The notes under the pieces were generated by a model that worked only from the letters and a program-made list of their open reading frames with translations, made no database searches and was not told the origin of the DNA. From Microtetraspora fusca (GTDB taxonomy: Bacteria; Actinomycetota; Actinomycetes; Streptosporangiales; Streptosporangiaceae), in contig NZ_BBYK01000059.1 in the NCBI RefSeq assembly GCF_001570365.1, forward strand, positions 1 to 64,000: a stretch of DNA of 64,000 bases, in the 5' to 3' direction. Below, one piece after another: positions 62,126 to 64,000 of the stretch; the first letter of the stretch is position 1; each line of letters opens with the position of its first letter. Position numbers and translations under genes: made by a program.

Positions 62126-63091
62126 ATGACCGTGCGACTCCAACCCCTTCGGCCCCGTACCGCCGCGCTCCTGGCGGCGAGCCTGGTCTCCGCGGTCGCG
62201 CTGGCCGGCTGCGGCTCGGGCGGCGACCCGGCCGCCGACGACGTCACGTCCCCCGCCGCCGGCGGTCCGGCCGCGAGCGCCGCCGGGACCGAGATCCCGG
62301 CCCAGGAACAGGACCCGGCCGTCGCCGCGCTGGTCCCCAAGGAGTTCCGGGACAAGGGCACCGTGACGATCGCCAGCGACGCGAGCTACCCCCCGATGGA
62401 GTTCATGGCCTCCGACGGCCAGACGGTCGTCGGCCTCGACCCCGACCTGGGCAAGGCCCTCGGCGAGGTGATGGGCCTCAAGATCACGATCGTCAACTCG
62501 CAGTTCGATGCCATCATCCCCGGCCTGAGCGCGGGCAAGTTCGACATCGGCATGTCCGGCTTCAACGACACCGAGGAGCGGCGCAAGATCCTCGACTTCG
62601 TCGACTACTACAAGGGCGGGTCGTCGTTCTTCGCCAAGTCGGGCGGCGTCGTGGTCAAGACACTGGACGACCTGTGCGGTCACCGCGTCGCCGTCCAGAA
62701 GGGCACCGTCCAGCAGGACGATGTGACCGCTCAGGACGCGAAGTGCAAGAGCGCCGGCCAGAAGAGCGTCGACCTGCAGGTCTATCCCGACCAGGCGGCG
62801 GCGAACCTGGCCCTGGTCAGCGGCCGGGCCGACGTCAGCATCGCCGACACCCCCATCGCGGCCTACCAGGTCGCCCAGTCGGGCGGCCAGTTCGCGCTGA
62901 CCGGCGACGAGTACGGCGTGGTCATGCACGGCATCGCGGCGCCCAAGGGCAGCGGCCTGGTCAAGCCGCTCACCGCCGCGCTCGACACGCTCATGAAGAA
63001 CGGCGCCTACCAGAAGATCCTCGACAAGTGGGGCATCGGACACACCAAGCTCGACGCGCCTCTGGTCAACGGCGCCGAGCCGCAGCAGTGA
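62126..63091 (+). CDS. Amino-acid ABC transporter substrate-binding lipoprotein
   Basis: This 321-residue lipoprotein has the signal LVSAVALAGC (C29). The SBP family 3 domain shows VTIASDASYPPMEFMASDG, GLDPDLGKALGEVMGLKITIVNSQFDAIIPGLSAGKFDIGMSGFNDTEERRKILDFVDYYK and the C-terminal lobe ending YQKILDKWGI. The family binds polar or cationic amino acids. The ATG at 62126 has GAGGAG four bases upstream. Divergent from the hut-type operon, it probably brings in histidine or a related imidazole compound; this is inferred from position. Confidence 0.93.
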   Translation: MTVRLQPLRPRTAALLAASLVSAVALAGCGSGGDPAADDVTSPAAGGPAASAAGTEIPAQEQDPAVAALVPKEFRDKGTVTIASDASYPPMEFMASDGQTVVGLDPDLGKALGEVMGLKITIVNSQFDAIIPGLSAGKFDIGMSGFNDTEERRKILDFVDYYKGGSSFFAKSGGVVVKTLDDLCGHRVAVQKGTVQQDDVTAQDAKCKSAGQKSVDLQVYPDQAAANLALVSGRADVSIADTPIAAYQVAQSGGQFALTGDEYGVVMHGIAAPKGSGLVKPLTAALDTLMKNGAYQKILDKWGIGHTKLDAPLVNGAEPQQ

Positions 63092-63107
63092 ACAGCGGGG
63101 CCATTCC

Positions 63108-64000
63108 ATGCAGGTACAGCACATGACCCAGGCCGCCGAGTCCGTGGAGTCGATGCCGACCGTACGCCGCCGGCAGCCGGGCCGCTGGGTCGCCGCCGCG
63201 GTCGTCTGCGTGCTGCTGGCGATGCTGGTCAACACGTTCGTCACGAACGAGCGGTTCCAGTGGGACGTCGTCTTCGACTGGTTCACCTCGGACCGGATCC
63301 TCGCCGGGCTCGGGCGCACCATCCAGCTCACCGTGATCTCGATGCTGATCGGCATCGTGCTGGGGCTGGTTCTGGCCGTCATGCGGCTGTCCGACAACCC
63401 GCTGCTCTCCGGGGTCGCCTGGGCCTACATCTGGCTGTTCCGCGGGACGCCGGTCTTCGTGCAGCTCCTGTTCTGGGGGTTCATCTCCGCCCTGTACCCG
63501 CGGCTGTCCCTCGGCGTGCCGTTCGGCCCGGAGTTCACCAGCTTCTCGGCCAACGAGCTGATCAGCCCGTTCGTGGCCGCGATCCTCGGCCTCGGGCTGA
63601 ACGAGGCCGCGTACATGGCGGAGATCGCCCGCGCGGGCATCCTCTCGGTCGACCGCGGCCAGGCCGAGGCGGCGCAGGCGCTCGGCATGACCCGGGGCCT
63701 GGCCCTGAGGCGGATCGTGCTGCCGCAGGCCATGCGGGTCATCGTCCCGCCCACCGGCAACCAGGCCATCGGCATGCTCAAGACCACGTCGCTGGTGGCG
63801 GTCCTGGCCTACCCCGAGCTGCTCTACTCCGCGCAGCTCATCTACTCCGCCAACTACCAGACCATTCCCCTGCTGATCACGGCATCGCTGTGGTACCTGC
63901 TGATCACCTCGGTGCTCAGCGTCGGCCAGTTCTTCGTGGAACGGCACTTCGCCCGGGGATCCGTCATCTCGGCGGGCGCCACCGACCGCCGGGGAAGCCT
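63108..64000 (+). CDS. Amino-acid ABC transporter permease (cut at window end)
   Basis: The frame is open from the ATG at 63108 to the last base, 297 codons, without a stop. It shows the His/Glu/Gln permease pattern: IQLTVISMLIGIVLGLVLAVMRLSD, YIWLFRGTPVFVQLLFWGF, and the coupling EAA motif EAAQALGMTRGLALRRIVLPQAMRVIVPPTGNQ. Five or so membrane spans are visible. An ATG at 63123 is an alternative start. It is 16 bases after the binding-protein stop, so they share an operon; an ATPase gene should follow. Confidence 0.92.
   Translation, partial: MQVQHMTQAAESVESMPTVRRRQPGRWVAAAVVCVLLAMLVNTFVTNERFQWDVVFDWFTSDRILAGLGRTIQLTVISMLIGIVLGLVLAVMRLSDNPLLSGVAWAYIWLFRGTPVFVQLLFWGFISALYPRLSLGVPFGPEFTSFSANELISPFVAAILGLGLNEAAYMAEIARAGILSVDRGQAEAAQALGMTRGLALRRIVLPQAMRVIVPPTGNQAIGMLKTTSLVAVLAYPELLYSAQLIYSANYQTIPLLITASLWYLLITSVLSVGQFFVERHFARGSVISAGATDRRGS

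Overview
The window is GC-rich chromosomal DNA from a filamentous actinomycete. F420-dependent (LLM) oxidoreductase, maleylpyruvate-isomerase-fold, YtxH-like and SigE/ECF-type genes, heavy GTG-start usage and many 1-4 bp start/stop overlaps all fit the Streptosporangiales, but that placement is inference from gene content. The window is almost fully coding: about 57 protein genes, one tRNA and one TnpB-type IS relic.

Layout. Positions 1-528 hold no convincing gene. 1.2-4.2 kb is a two-gene RNA-repair operon: an RNA ligase fused to a polynucleotide kinase, followed by an MJ1316 (DUF504) domain fused to an EEP phosphodiesterase. 4.2-7.5 kb has two divergent regulator/enzyme pairs (ArsR with questin oxidase; MarR with proline iminopeptidase). 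7.5-13 kb holds a CstA/YbdD carbon-starvation transporter, a DUF3311/sodium-solute symporter pair, and an ECF sigma factor with a small membrane protein. 13-17 kb has two hydrolases and a TetR-controlled dehydrogenase. 17.3-23.2 kb is a five-gene oligopeptide ABC transporter. 23.4-26.5 kb is a small acyl-CoA synthetase/LLM oxidoreductase/SnoaL-like catabolic cluster. 26.5-37 kb is mixed: phosphodiesterase, SecDF fusion, AraC plus VOC protein, HAD protein, ACC-deaminase-like enzyme, broken tnpB, galK.

37-50 kb contains enoyl-CoA hydratase, tRNA-Asn, a GH63-like hydrolase, a membrane glycosyltransferase, then the conserved replication/transcription block: a primary-type sigma factor, dnaG, a degenerate LytM lipoprotein behind an ECF-type promoter, a ferredoxin reductase and dgt. 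49.8-61.8 kb is one long leftward histidine-utilisation operon. In it UbiX and a UbiD-type decarboxylase flank and overlap hutH, and an M20 amidohydrolase takes the place expected for a deformylase; an aldehyde dehydrogenase and a FAD amine oxidase head the operon. Divergent from it at 62-64 kb starts an amino-acid ABC transporter, cut by the window edge.

Most notable points: the compact RNA break-repair operon; a prFMN decarboxylase module embedded in the hut operon; a 17-bp perfect hairpin that buries the dgt ribosome-binding site; an in-frame amber codon splitting tnpB; and tandem repeats spanning the stop codons of three unrelated genes.
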